A stretch of DNA of 64,000 nt from Pseudeuparius sepicola (Eukaryota > Arthropoda > Insecta > Coleoptera > Anthribidae): NCBI GenBank assembly GCA_963920635.1, contig OY987305.1:20670876-20734875 (forward strand). Reading direction: 5' to 3'. The translations under genes and the position numbers were made by a program. Positions 9,656 to 19,987 of the stretch are shown one piece after another. Every line of letters starts with the position of its first letter. Within the stretch, counting starts at the first letter, position 1. The notes beneath the pieces were generated by a model. It saw only the letters and a program-made list of their open reading frames with translations, was not told the origin of the DNA and ran no database searches.

Positions 9656-12085
9656 CAATAAAGTGCACAAGTATAAACTGGAATATGAAGGTCATGATTT
9701 GTATTATTTTTTATGGAATCAGTTAACATATCAGAAATTGCGTAGGTATCAATTAAGTGCCCGGAAAGAAGATACTACCTTCATTATTTTAATGAATTTT
9801 CAAATTTAAAATTTATATATGTATATACCTACCTATGTACAGGGCGATTCAGTCATGATGTAAAAAAATGTGACCACACAGTGGGGAAGGTACCTACTAT
9901 TAAAAAGAAAAATGCGAAAGAAATTTTTTCTAGAAGTTTAAAACGTGGGGCAAATGAACCTTAATGAGTAACTCGAGTAACTCGCTTCTGCTTCATAATG
10001 CCAATCGTCCAGGTTGGCACTGGAGAGCTATGTTGTCACATTTCAATCTTTTTTTTTGTGGAAGGTGAAACTGAAGATATATAAGAAATACCTACCTTTC
10101 ATCTGCATTTTTGGTGTAGATATTCAGTCTTGATTCTACAAAGGGCAAGCGTTATAACACTTCAAACATCTTAAGAAAATGTTGTATTCACGTCATAAGC
10201 ACCAGTATTTGCTTAAAGTCTTTTCGCGAATTTTCGCACACACATTTGCATTTGTACCACCATTTTTAAATTGCACTAGAATATTGCTTTTTTCTAAGCA
10301 ACAAAACAGCCTGAGAGTGGTTATTATGACATGATTGTTTCATTTACTGACTGGCCGGCCACTAGACGCTGGCGGCGTTGGCCGTTAGTGAGTAGGCGCA
10401 TCAAATTCGGTAATTCACTTATTACAGATTACTTATACGGGACGGCAAGTTCAGGCACCGACGGATAGATGGCGATGGCTCCACTCATCTCGGAAAGTAG
10501 GAAGATTGTTTTTGCAGCTAATTCATATCAGTAAATTAATTATTTCAAGGTATTCTTTAAAAAGTAAGTCACAATTCGTTTTAGTCATACGTTAAAGTTT
10601 CGTTGATGTGAACTAACTGCGGTTGAATAACTGTTCCCAAAACAAAAGCAATGGTCAGGTGGTGGCGGTAGCATGCGGTAGGAAGGGCTAGTCCGACTTT
10701 AGTGCTCTAGCGGCTATAGGCGACTCGTCTTGTCAATATCTTCAGTAGGTATAGGCGTGTAGAGTTCCGCGATTCACGAGGCCATGAACTTATACCTATT
10801 TAAGTTTAAAGTAAACAGTGATAGAGTGTTTTAATTTCGATGCATATTTACACATTTTGTGCTTAGTTTTGTGTTTTGTCTGCTACTAAAGTCTCTGCAA
10901 ACAACGTGCATCCGTTGTGGGAATCTTAGAGCTCTCTATACTCCTACACACCCACTAATTTCTGTCGATTGACTTTGAAAAATCAAAAAGGCAATGAATT
11001 CACTTACACTATGCATACATTTTTTGAAATATCTGGGAAAAGGCGCAGAAAAAGTAATTTTACCATAATATGTTGTGCAACTAGCAACTCCGCACCCCGG
11101 GGTCGGTAGCCTCGACTCAGCGGATCTGGTGAACGCCGTTAACAAAGCGTTTTAATACACTTCTAAAAATTTTTTTTTGGTTGACTCTTGAATTTTTTAA
11201 ATTTCGAATTCATATTCAGCAATTTTTTTGGATTAAAAAAATGAAGGCAAAATATTCCTATTGCTTCCCCAGGTAAACGTAAACACCACAATAAATCGAA
11301 TTTACTGAGGACGCAAAATTGTTCATATAGTTAATTTGGTGCTAATAAAGTGGAATAGGAATCACGCGAGCAGAAGAGCAGGCGGTTATCCCAACAGGGG
11401 TGACTCGTTACACTAGCCAAAGGAGACGCAGAATTTCTTAACAAAACTAAATTTGAAATGACAGAATTAAAATGAAAGATTCTGTCATTTTACGTTGATT
11501 TTACAATATTTAAGATTTATTCTCCGAGAGCTTAGAAAACAAAGTTGTTTAAGTTAATTTTTGAGTTAACGTTCCAAGTTTCGTTCTTTTAATGTTAGGC
11601 ATATTTATGATTTTCCGGGCAACTTGAAAAAGTTTTCCTTTAATCAGCCTGGTTCAGGTTTCTGTGGCGAAAAACCCAATTAAACATTAAATGAATTTGT
11701 TTGCTCCACAAAGAAAGTTCCGACAATATTGTTTTTATATTCCAAGATATTGTGCTTGAAATGTAGAGATTTTCAATAATATACAAAAAATACAGTATGA
11801 TGCTAATAACGCTGACATAAAAGCTTGTTGTGTGTTGTAGTCTGTTAATCTCGACAGTTGCGTACGTTTTGTTTCCTTAGCATAGTCAGCTTTTATATAT
11901 AGTGCGTTTCTGTTGCCAAATAATATTGCATTTTTTGCAGCTTAATAAGAGTTTAGTAGTTGGATATCCTGCCCATGGACATTTTAAGCTGAGTAATCTT
12001 TCACTAATTTCTTTAGCATATTAATATTTAGGCAATATTTTCCAGTTCAGTAACGTTGTTTTATTAATCCAGCTAAATAACTTTT
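9656..12085. other. Non-coding stretch with scattered GC-richer patches
   Basis: No gene identified. GC-richer patches at about 10345-10510, 10640-10790 and 11085-11145 have no long ORF. A short ORF at 10936-11145 (minus) has no recognisable motif. No repeats shared with the rest of the window were seen. Confidence 0.35.
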
Positions 12086-12345
12086 TTGATTGCCTCGATT
12101 AGGTAACCCCCGCTACTGGTTAGGATAATCGAAAGGGGTGTATTACGACATGGTACCGACTAGGGACTCGCATACACGCCCCCTTTCGAGGGCAATAAAA
12201 TTAAGGGTATAGACGGGTAAGTGTAAAGCCGTAAATGCGAAGATCATCGAACTCAGGGATATGTCGTACTAATTGCCTTTTCCGTTTGGTATGTTTCTGA
12301 TCACAGGCGCCGCTTACAAAAGTATCGTGAATTAAGTCAGATAAT
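12086..12345. other. GC-richer unique-looking island
   Basis: This stretch contains palindrome-like and homeodomain-like short motifs (TCGATTAGG, GATAATCG, GGCAATAAAATTAAGGG) without a reading frame and without a second copy in the window. It stands out against AT-rich flanks. Regulatory DNA is one possibility; nothing proves it. Confidence 0.25.
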
Positions 12346-12385
12346 TTATGGAAGAAAAATGACGTTTCTTATATGTATTTTGTAT

Positions 12386-14020
12386 ACAGGGTGATTCACG
12401 TAAGTGGTTCATTAGAGTTTACGGGGAAGGAGTGCGAATTTTGATTTGAAATTTTGGTTACTTATATAACAGGTTGTAATCTTTCTTTCTAAAATATTTT
12501 CAACTTCCGATCACTTCCGGTAATACCGGAAGTCGATAGCAACTTTGTTATTTTAAATAGAACACCCTATATATTATTACACCATTTGGTTCCCTATTGA
12601 ATTCCAAATCTTTTTTTCTGAATATAATGTGTACCCTATTCCTAACCGCAATTTTTTTATTTTTTTGAGTGTTGCAGCCATCGACCATAGTGATGATAAC
12701 TTTGAAATTTATGAATCTGGAAAACTGAAATTTTGGATTGTCGTAGGCGAAAGTCAACTTTATTAAATGGTCTGTATGCCATTTTAAAATATTGTACAGG
12801 GTGTTCGGTAAAAAATTCACAATATCAACATCGAAAAATTTAAAAATCTCATTTTTTCCAAATGGAACCCATATTTTTTTATTGCGCCATTGAAATGCTT
12901 GTGAAAAGACAGTTCAAAAAGATATAACACACTATATGTCTAAATGAAGCGGTTACTTCGTTATTACGCAAAATACGTATTTTTGCTGCTCCATATCAAC
13001 AAACAATAGGCGGCCATGGATTTTTCATTTGTGATTGTCATTTATTGTGTTCCAAACAATAAAATATTAACTGTTGACAAGAATGGCTCGAATTAATTAT
13101 TCTAACGAAGATATTTTGAATATGTTTTACACTTATGAAGAGTGTAAAAGAATTTTAGAAAGAACAATTAGAGTTTTTAATGAAAGGCATTTACATTTAC
13201 CACCTTTGAAGAAAAGAAAATTCAGAAAGTTCGAACGAAATTTCATAGTCCATGACATGGTCCAAACAAAGAGAAGCAAATGTAAGTACGTAACAGGTAA
13301 ATAGCCATAATATGGATAAAGTGTTTTACTTATATGTAGTTTCTTGTTTTTTCTTCTAGTACCTTTGCTTCTCAGGGAAAAAATATTATTAAATAGCCCT
13401 TAACCTTGTCATATAATTGCGTTATTTCATTTTCCATGGCCCCCTATATAATGTGATGCTCCTTGAGAAATGGCATCTTTGTTGATACAGAGCAGAAAAA
13501 ATACGTATTTTGCGTAATAACGAAGCAACCGCTTCATTTAGACATATAGTGTGTTATATGTTTTGAACTGTCTTTTCACAAGCATTTCAATGGTGCAATA
13601 AATATTATATTGGTAATTTTTTTCCGAACACCCTATACAATATTTTGAAATGGCATACAAACCATTTAATAAAGTTGACTTTCGCCTACGGCAGTCCGAA
13701 ATTTCAGTTTTCAGATTTATAAATTTCATAGTTATCATCACTATGGTCGATGGCTGCAACACTAAAAAAAATCAAAAATTTGCGAATATCTCGAAAAGGG
13801 TTAGGAATAGGGCACATATTATATTCAGAAAAAAGATTTGGAATTTAATAGGGAATCAAACGGTGCAATAATATATAGGGTGTTCTATTTGAAATAACAA
13901 AGTTGCTATCGACTTCCGGTATAACCAGAAGTGATCGGAAGTTGCAAATATTTTAGAAAGAAAGACTACAACCTGTTATATAAGTAACAAAAATTGAACC
14001 ACTTAGGTGAATCACCCTGT
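12386..14020. mobile_element. Long-TIR DNA element with ACAGGGTGATTCAC ends
   Basis: The left end reads ACAGGGTGATTCACGTAAGT and the right end is its near complement (CTTAGGTGAATCACCCTGT). The inverted arms are long: about 12386-13003 and 13478-14020, with many substitutions and small indels. The 475-bp centre holds an ORF with a helix-turn-helix-like start (13083-13304). ACAGGGTG ends recur at 17891, 45565 and, in variant form, 14075 and 48558, so several related families invaded this locus. Confidence 0.85.
13083..13304 (+). pseudogene. N-terminal transposase fragment, HTH (DUF4817-like)
   Basis: A 73-codon frame starting at ATG 13083 and beginning MARINYSNEDILNMFYTYEE. The pattern Y-S/T-x-E-[DE]-x-x-x-M-x-x-x-Y followed by a basic stretch (LPPLKKRKFRKFERNF) resembles the N-terminal helix-turn-helix domain found in insect IS630-like transposases and catalogued as DUF4817. 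Only this DNA-binding start remains; no DDE catalytic part is visible. The frame sits alone in the centre of the long-TIR element, as expected for an internally deleted, non-autonomous copy. Family assignment is by pattern memory and moderate. Confidence 0.5.
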
Positions 14021-14074
14021 ATATCTACAGAAAAAGTAGGTACCTAAAGCGTTTGATTTGACTGAAATAATTAT

Positions 14075-14655
14075 ACAGGGTTAACTATCACTTAGTACAA
14101 ACAATTTTTACCACGTGCGCAGGGTGGCTTAAGAAAACATAGAAAAATATTTTTAGATTTTTTTACGATCTTTAAAAAAAAGGGTAAAAACCCCAATTTT
14201 CCCTGTAAATCTCCGCCTCATCCAATATGGCTTCGGAACGTACTGTCAGCTGGAAGTGATTTTCCGCGGTGTTGCCGTTGTTTTACGAAGGATGAAAATA
14301 CCTTTTTACTCAAACAAATTTAAAAAATACATAAATAAAAATCGATTTGAATTTGTACAGCCGCAGCGCCGCTAGATTTACTCGAGGTTCGCCTGGATTC
14401 AGCTTACCTTAGTTTGAAATTTGAAAACAGAAAACAGGATATAAATCCCGAGTCCCGAGCTCGGTCCCGAGGCTAGGTAATCCTGAATCTCTAGGCGTTT
14501 TTTGTTTTTGCATTTTCACATAGCAGCACCAAGGAATTACAAAACTACATACACATTTCTCGCCTCGCGAAATCACGAAAATTTCGTAGAGATGACGGAC
14601 TGACAGACGTAAAAACTGGACACAAACTCACAAAACAGTAGAGGTTGGTGTGGGG
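14075..14655 (+). mobile_element. ACAGGGTTAACTATCA-end element fragment, copy A
   Basis: The sequence starts ACAGGGTTAACTATCACTTA, almost identical to 48558-48580. Its interior from about 14130 to 14655 matches 49986-50418 in reverse complement (CCCGAGCTCGGTCCCGAGGC-type blocks, AACAGTAGAGGTTGG). Only one end is present here, so this is a truncated copy. A (GGTT)n run at about 14653-14677 follows. Confidence 0.65.
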
Positions 14656-14689
14656 TTGGTTGGTTGGTTGGTTGGTGGTGAGCGCCCTT

Positions 14690-15735
14690 TACACTGCGTT
14701 CATTTGAAAACAGTCCACCCTTAATATTTTTAAAAGTACAAAAAAAATCAGAAATTGCCGGGACCCGTCAATTTTTGTTTGGAGGGGGAACTTCTTCGAC
14801 GGACAGATCATGTTGACAAATTCACTCCTGTAACCCCCTCCAGCCTTATTAACTTTTAAATGTCAAATGGGAATACACCCTTTGTGATAACATCATTTTA
14901 AAGCTGATGTTATTGCGAATACAACTAATTTTTATTTTGTAAAATCCGCTGATGTTTGAAGAAGTTATGGGTAAAAACGATTTTTTCATAGTTTAAAATA
15001 GATTTCATAGTTAAAAATTATTAGTTTTCACTAGAAATTCTTGAAAATTTAATTTGGGTAGACAGCTATCAACAGTTTCTCTTGAATCGAGTTTTCTAAG
15101 CTATACTTTATTGAGCAACTGTCTAGAAACCTAAAAAATCACTGAAAAAAGACGATAAGAAATAAAATTGGCTCATTCTTTTGTTTAGGTAGGTATTTTT
15201 TAGTCATTTTTGTGTACTTTCTTTTAATGTTATCGTTAGTCGCTATTGCTATCAATTTAGTAGTAGGCTGGACCATTGTCAATTAAAACTATTTTATACG
15301 TAATAATGGTAAACACTACTAATGGAGCCCATTTTGAAAATTTAATAAAATAAATAGCCACACAATTATGTGTATTATTTATTTCCCCAGATCAATGCTG
15401 TTGAAAATCTAGGGTATAAAGTAATTTATTTTAAAGTACGAAAAAAACGTTTTTACCCATAACTTCTTCAAACATCAGCGGATTTAAAAAAATAAAAATT
15501 AGTTTTATTCGCAATAACATCAGCTTTAAAATGATGTATCACAAAGGGGGTATTCCCATTTGGCATTTTAAAGTTATGGGTTGAAGGGGTTACAGGGGTG
15601 AATTTGTCAACATCATCTGTCCGTCAAAGAAGTTCCCCTTCCAAACAAAAATTGACAGGTCCCGGCGATTTTTTGATTTTTTCGTAGTTTTAAAAATATT
15701 AAGGGTGCGGACTGTTTTCAAATGAACACAGTGTA
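14690..15735. mobile_element. TA-flanked TIR element (Tc1/mariner-like MITE)
   Basis: The ends read ACACTGCGTTCATTTGAAAA and, at the right, TTTTCAAATGAACACAGTGT, each bordered by TA. Inverted arms of about 310 bp (14691-15003 and about 15425-15734) enclose 400 bp of AT-rich DNA with no ORF. The TA borders and lack of coding capacity suggest a non-autonomous Tc1/mariner-type element. Confidence 0.8.
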
Positions 15736-17128
15736 TTAGTTCTTTTCTTGGGAGGGAACATTGAATTCACTGACCTTAAAACCTAGAAAATGACATGTCA
15801 CACCCAATTTTTAAATTCACGCTTGCTTCCTCTCTTAAACAGTCCCTTTTTATAATATCGTCAAAACTGCTCTTTATACTAACAGTTATAGTATATTAAT
15901 GTCCTTCGCTAAAAACTAATTTTCTAGAAAACTATACTTTCCCAAAAAAAAAACTAAATACGAAACGTTTTCATCCCCCTATTTCCACCTCTTTCGAAGG
16001 AGCGATTTCGCATAAAATCAAACTGCACTAAATATGACGTCTATAATCTCAATCCGTTCGAAAGTTATATCGACGGAACACAGATAGTCATACCCTAACA
16101 CACAGAAATCATTTTTTTGTTAAAACTTTTAGAACAGTTTAAATCGATTTTGCGCATATTGTTTTAATGTCTGTTTTCCAAAAAAATTGTCCACTCCCGT
16201 GCTGATGTGGAAGTAATAACCTGACCATTGGCCAATTGTCTGTGAATTTAGACAGGGTAGGTTGACTTTCAGGGGTCCCATTCATCTAGTTGATGGGGAG
16301 TAGGTATAAATTGAAGTTATAAATCAATCACCTTTTATAACTCGACCCAACTTTGCTGGGCAGGGACCAATGAAAAACGAGCTATTCAGGCTATATGCTA
16401 TAAGGTAGGTACATATAATATCGGAGATCGTACGGTCCTTATTTAGAATATAAGATTTTTGTGTTATAGATACTTATAACCAGCTTCCAGAAAATTACAA
16501 AAAAATCAGTTGGTAGAGTTTTCTACATGTTCAAGTTTTTAGTTTTAGATGCAGTTTCAAAAGAAGTGTTTACGAACGTTTAACGTTCTAGTAATTAGGG
16601 GTTGAGCTGTATAACCATAACGGAAGTACCATAATAATCTAATATTTTTAATGGGTAAAATCGGCCGTCACTATCCCCATTGCCTTTGCAGCTGCCGTGT
16701 CCGTAGTCACAACGTTGGAACAAATGGTGTTGGTAACAAAAGTAAGAAAACTTTAATAGAAGTGTGAGCCTTTATAAATTTAATGTAGTAATTTCTGCGG
16801 CAATTTCAATCATCAAATAACTTCATAGCACCAATTTTGTCCCAAATTCTTAGTTTTTTTGGAGAATTTTTTTCTGTAATTTCTTATCTATACTTTATAG
16901 TGACACAAAAATAGTACCTCCCTCCGGGTAGGAGAGGTATACAATACATATTAGGTTTATAATTAAAATAGGTTTTATAATTAAAACTGGAAACATAAAA
17001 TCCATCAAAATGGTTGTCATCTTTAGTATACATTAGTAAAATAATTGAGTGAAGGAATATAATAATAAGAGGCCCTATACCTCCAGGTATCATATAGCCA
17101 GTGTGGAATCTCAACGCCGATTGATTTC
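15736..17128. other. Non-coding stretch
   Basis: No gene, no terminal repeats and no copies elsewhere in the window recognised. A short ORF at 16884-17114 (minus) lacks motifs. Confidence 0.35.
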
Positions 17129-17194
17129 GATCAATTGCTTTAGGACGACCTGAAGCGGTTTCTCATCGATTAGGTCGTCCTAAAGTGATTGACC
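17129..17194. other. 66-nt stem-loop with 20+ bp stem
   Basis: The left arm GATCAATTGCTTTAGGACG pairs with the right arm containing CGTCCTAAAGTGATTGACC. The core CTTTAGGACGACCT is perfectly paired over 14 bp, and the stem continues outward with two mismatches. The loop is about 16-18 nt. Size and shape fit a pre-miRNA-like hairpin or the remnant of a tiny MITE. No mature microRNA that I know matches, and there is no second copy in the window. Confidence 0.55.
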
Positions 17195-17890
17195 GGGACT
17201 GTATTTGCTCGAAATATCCGTCTTTTATTATTCTTTCCCTCAACACTAAAATCCATAGATTTGGTAAAGCGCCACTCGCGAAGCAGGTGACATTTTTTTT
17301 AAAATTTGAAGGCCAAATTATTGTTTAAATGAAATGTAGAAACTAAGTGTTGTACAGAACACCCACTACACTAGACAGAATAGAACAAAATACATTTTTA
17401 TGTTATGGTCCTGGGGAGGGGAAGGGGTAATAACCCCTATACCTCCTTCCTTGGATAGGGCAATGGTACAAACTAAATATTCTCTTTTAACTTTTTGATT
17501 TGAATTATTTCAAGGACCTGTAGACTTCCTCTTATGTTGCTTTGGCAGCCTGGATGCCCATTGTTGCTTTATAGCAATCCAGAGTGTCGTATTTGAAGAA
17601 AAAAAAATTGTACAGGACCGTTTCATCTTTTTTTGTTGTGATCTCTGAAATCAATACCTCCGCCACTGGTTTCACGGAAATATAGAAATTAGCACATAAT
17701 GTTGCCATCTACCGGGACATATTCCATGTTAATATTCGATCCATTATCTAATAAGATGATTTACTTATATTCATTTAGCTGTTACATAAACAGATATACA
17801 TACACATTATATACGTCATTACATTGTCATACATATTAAAAGTTTGACAGTGCCTACGCTGCCGGCAACGGTGCCCGCAAAATAAACTAT
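17195..17890. other. Non-coding stretch
   Basis: No gene or repeat recognised; AT-rich with a short G-rich patch around 17410-17460. Confidence 0.35.
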
Positions 17891-19061
17891 ACAGGGTGTC
17901 CCGTTAATAATGGTCCATAGAGCAACTGCACATATTTGGGGCGAAAATATGATGATTGAGGCTAATATGCCTTATAGAAATGTTGTTTGTTTAAGAGAAA
18001 CCGGGCGTTGAAGTTCATTTTTTGAAATTTAATTATGGCTACATCTCCCAAAATAATGAAGCTGCTGAACTGAAATTTGGCACTGCTATGTTTTTGAGGA
18101 TGGAGAATAAGCTAAAAATATCAATTTTGCTGTATCTCACAGAGGGCGCTACTTGCGCTGTTTTTGGATCGTGTTTTTACTCCCAACTTTTTTGAGGCTA
18201 TCTTTTTGATATTGCAGATCCATCATTTTAAGGCATCTTTTCATTCTGCAACAAAAAGGTACTCTTGTTTTATAACGATCAAATCAACCGTTTGCCTTGA
18301 AATTGCCAAAACGTGCCCCAAAACACCTGTTGACTTCAATATTCGAAACATAAAATTTTCACCTACCGCTTTCAAATGTTACAAATCGACTGTACATTCA
18401 AAATGAAGAAAAAAATGCCAGATGGGCATTGGTCGAAACACCATTCGTTTTCTTGAAATAGAGTGTCCTAATTTTGCCAAGTTTCAATCCGTTCCATTTT
18501 GAAAACAAAACATTTTTGGTAGATGGTTTATAGCATTTTTTTTCTCACTTTAAATGGTACAGTGAATCTGTAACATTTGAAAGTAGCAGGTAAAAATTTT
18601 ATTTTTCGAATGTTGCAGTCTACAGGTGTTTCGGGGCACATTTTGCCAATTTCAACGCAAACGGTTGATTTGATCGTTATGAAACAAGAGTACCTTTTTG
18701 TTGCAGAATGAAAAGGTGCCTTAAAATGATGGATCTGCAACATCAAAAAGATAACCTCAAAAAAGTTAGGAGTAAAAACACGATCCAAAAACAGCGCAAG
18801 TGGCGCCCTCTGTGAGATACAGCAAAATTGATATTTTTAGCTCATTCTCCATCCTCAAAAACATAGCAGTGCCAAATTTCAGTTCAGCAGCTTCATTATT
18901 TTGGGAGATGTAGCCATAATTCAATTTCAAAAAATGAACTTCAACGCAATGTATCTCTTAAACAAACAACATTTCTATAAGGCATATTAGCCTCAATTGT
19001 CATATTTTGGCCCCAAATATGTGCAGTTGCTCTATGGACCATTATTAACGGGACACCCTGT
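17891..19061. mobile_element. Near-palindromic foldback element, ACAGGGTGTCCCG ends
   Basis: The 1.17-kb element is almost one large palindrome: arms 17891-18420 and 18533-19061 mirror each other with few mismatches around a 112-bp centre. The ends are ACAGGGTGTCCCGTTAATAA and its complement. Mirror-image 80-codon ORFs on opposite strands (18164-18406 and 18528-18788) share the start MDRVFTPNFFE; they are by-products of the palindrome and not genes. I could not define a target duplication. Confidence 0.9.
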
Positions 19062-19987
19062 GTAATGACTTGCCGGCGCCGATTATCCTCTCAGTATTTT
19101 CCGATGCTGGCAATGGGGGGCCAAAAATTGACTAGAGGCTGCCGATTTTGAGTGCCTATCGTGACCGCGAAGTCTGGCCACACAGAAACGGAAAACTGAA
19201 AAACGGTTACATCGAATTGGGTTCGAAAACTGAAGAGTCGCGTCTAAAAACCGTCGTCGCAACCCGTAGAAGATAGACATTATTTGAAAAACGAGATATT
19301 ATTGTTGAACCCAATATTTTACGAGATTAAACAGGGTTATATATATATGCTTTAAACCCGGCAACGTTCACGCCCTTCCTCCCAAATTTATACTTACATA
19401 GGGTGTCACAAAAAAAGAAGGTTAATCCATTGACCACAGTTTCTTTGGGCTAAAATAACGTGGTCTCATGCTATTTTCATTTAGACGCCTCCACCTCAAA
19501 TACAGGGCCCTAAAAGTTGATTTTTGAAAGGCGAATTTTATACAGGATGTTCCGTAATGCAAATATTTCGATAGGAAGTGTTCTGCCGGTAGTTTTAATT
19601 TTTCAATTTAAGCCTCCCTTACAAAGTTGTTTCAGCTTTAAGAAGGGCAAAGAATGTCGTTTGATTGTTTTTCTGAAAAACTATCTATAACAGAACTTCA
19701 AATTTTGGGATACGTTACCGCACCTCGTTGGAAGACACTTTTACGGCAGAATTATTTTTGCCCCCTCTGCATCATAAGGTTAAAAACCCGAAACACCTAT
19801 TCGCCTTTTTTACAAAACTTTTTATTACAGCTTTTATTTGGCACCTGTAATATTGCCAAATCTTTAAACCACTTCCAACCAACTGATTGAGCTGAAATTT
19901 TGCACACGCTTTTGATGCTGGTGAGAGGTGACAATTAGAATCTAGCATTTTTATTTACAATCAATCACACATATTTTATTTACAATC
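19062..19987. other. Non-coding stretch with solo ACAGGG-type motifs
   Basis: ACAGGGTTAT at 19333 and AGGGTGTCAC at 19400 look like decayed ends of the same class of elements. An ORF at 19654-19890 is short and unrecognised. Confidence 0.4.

Noticed and set aside
18164..18788. Two similar 80-codon ORFs on opposite strands that look like paralogues
   Set aside because: They are mirror images created by the palindromic element at 17891-19061; no protein-like features.
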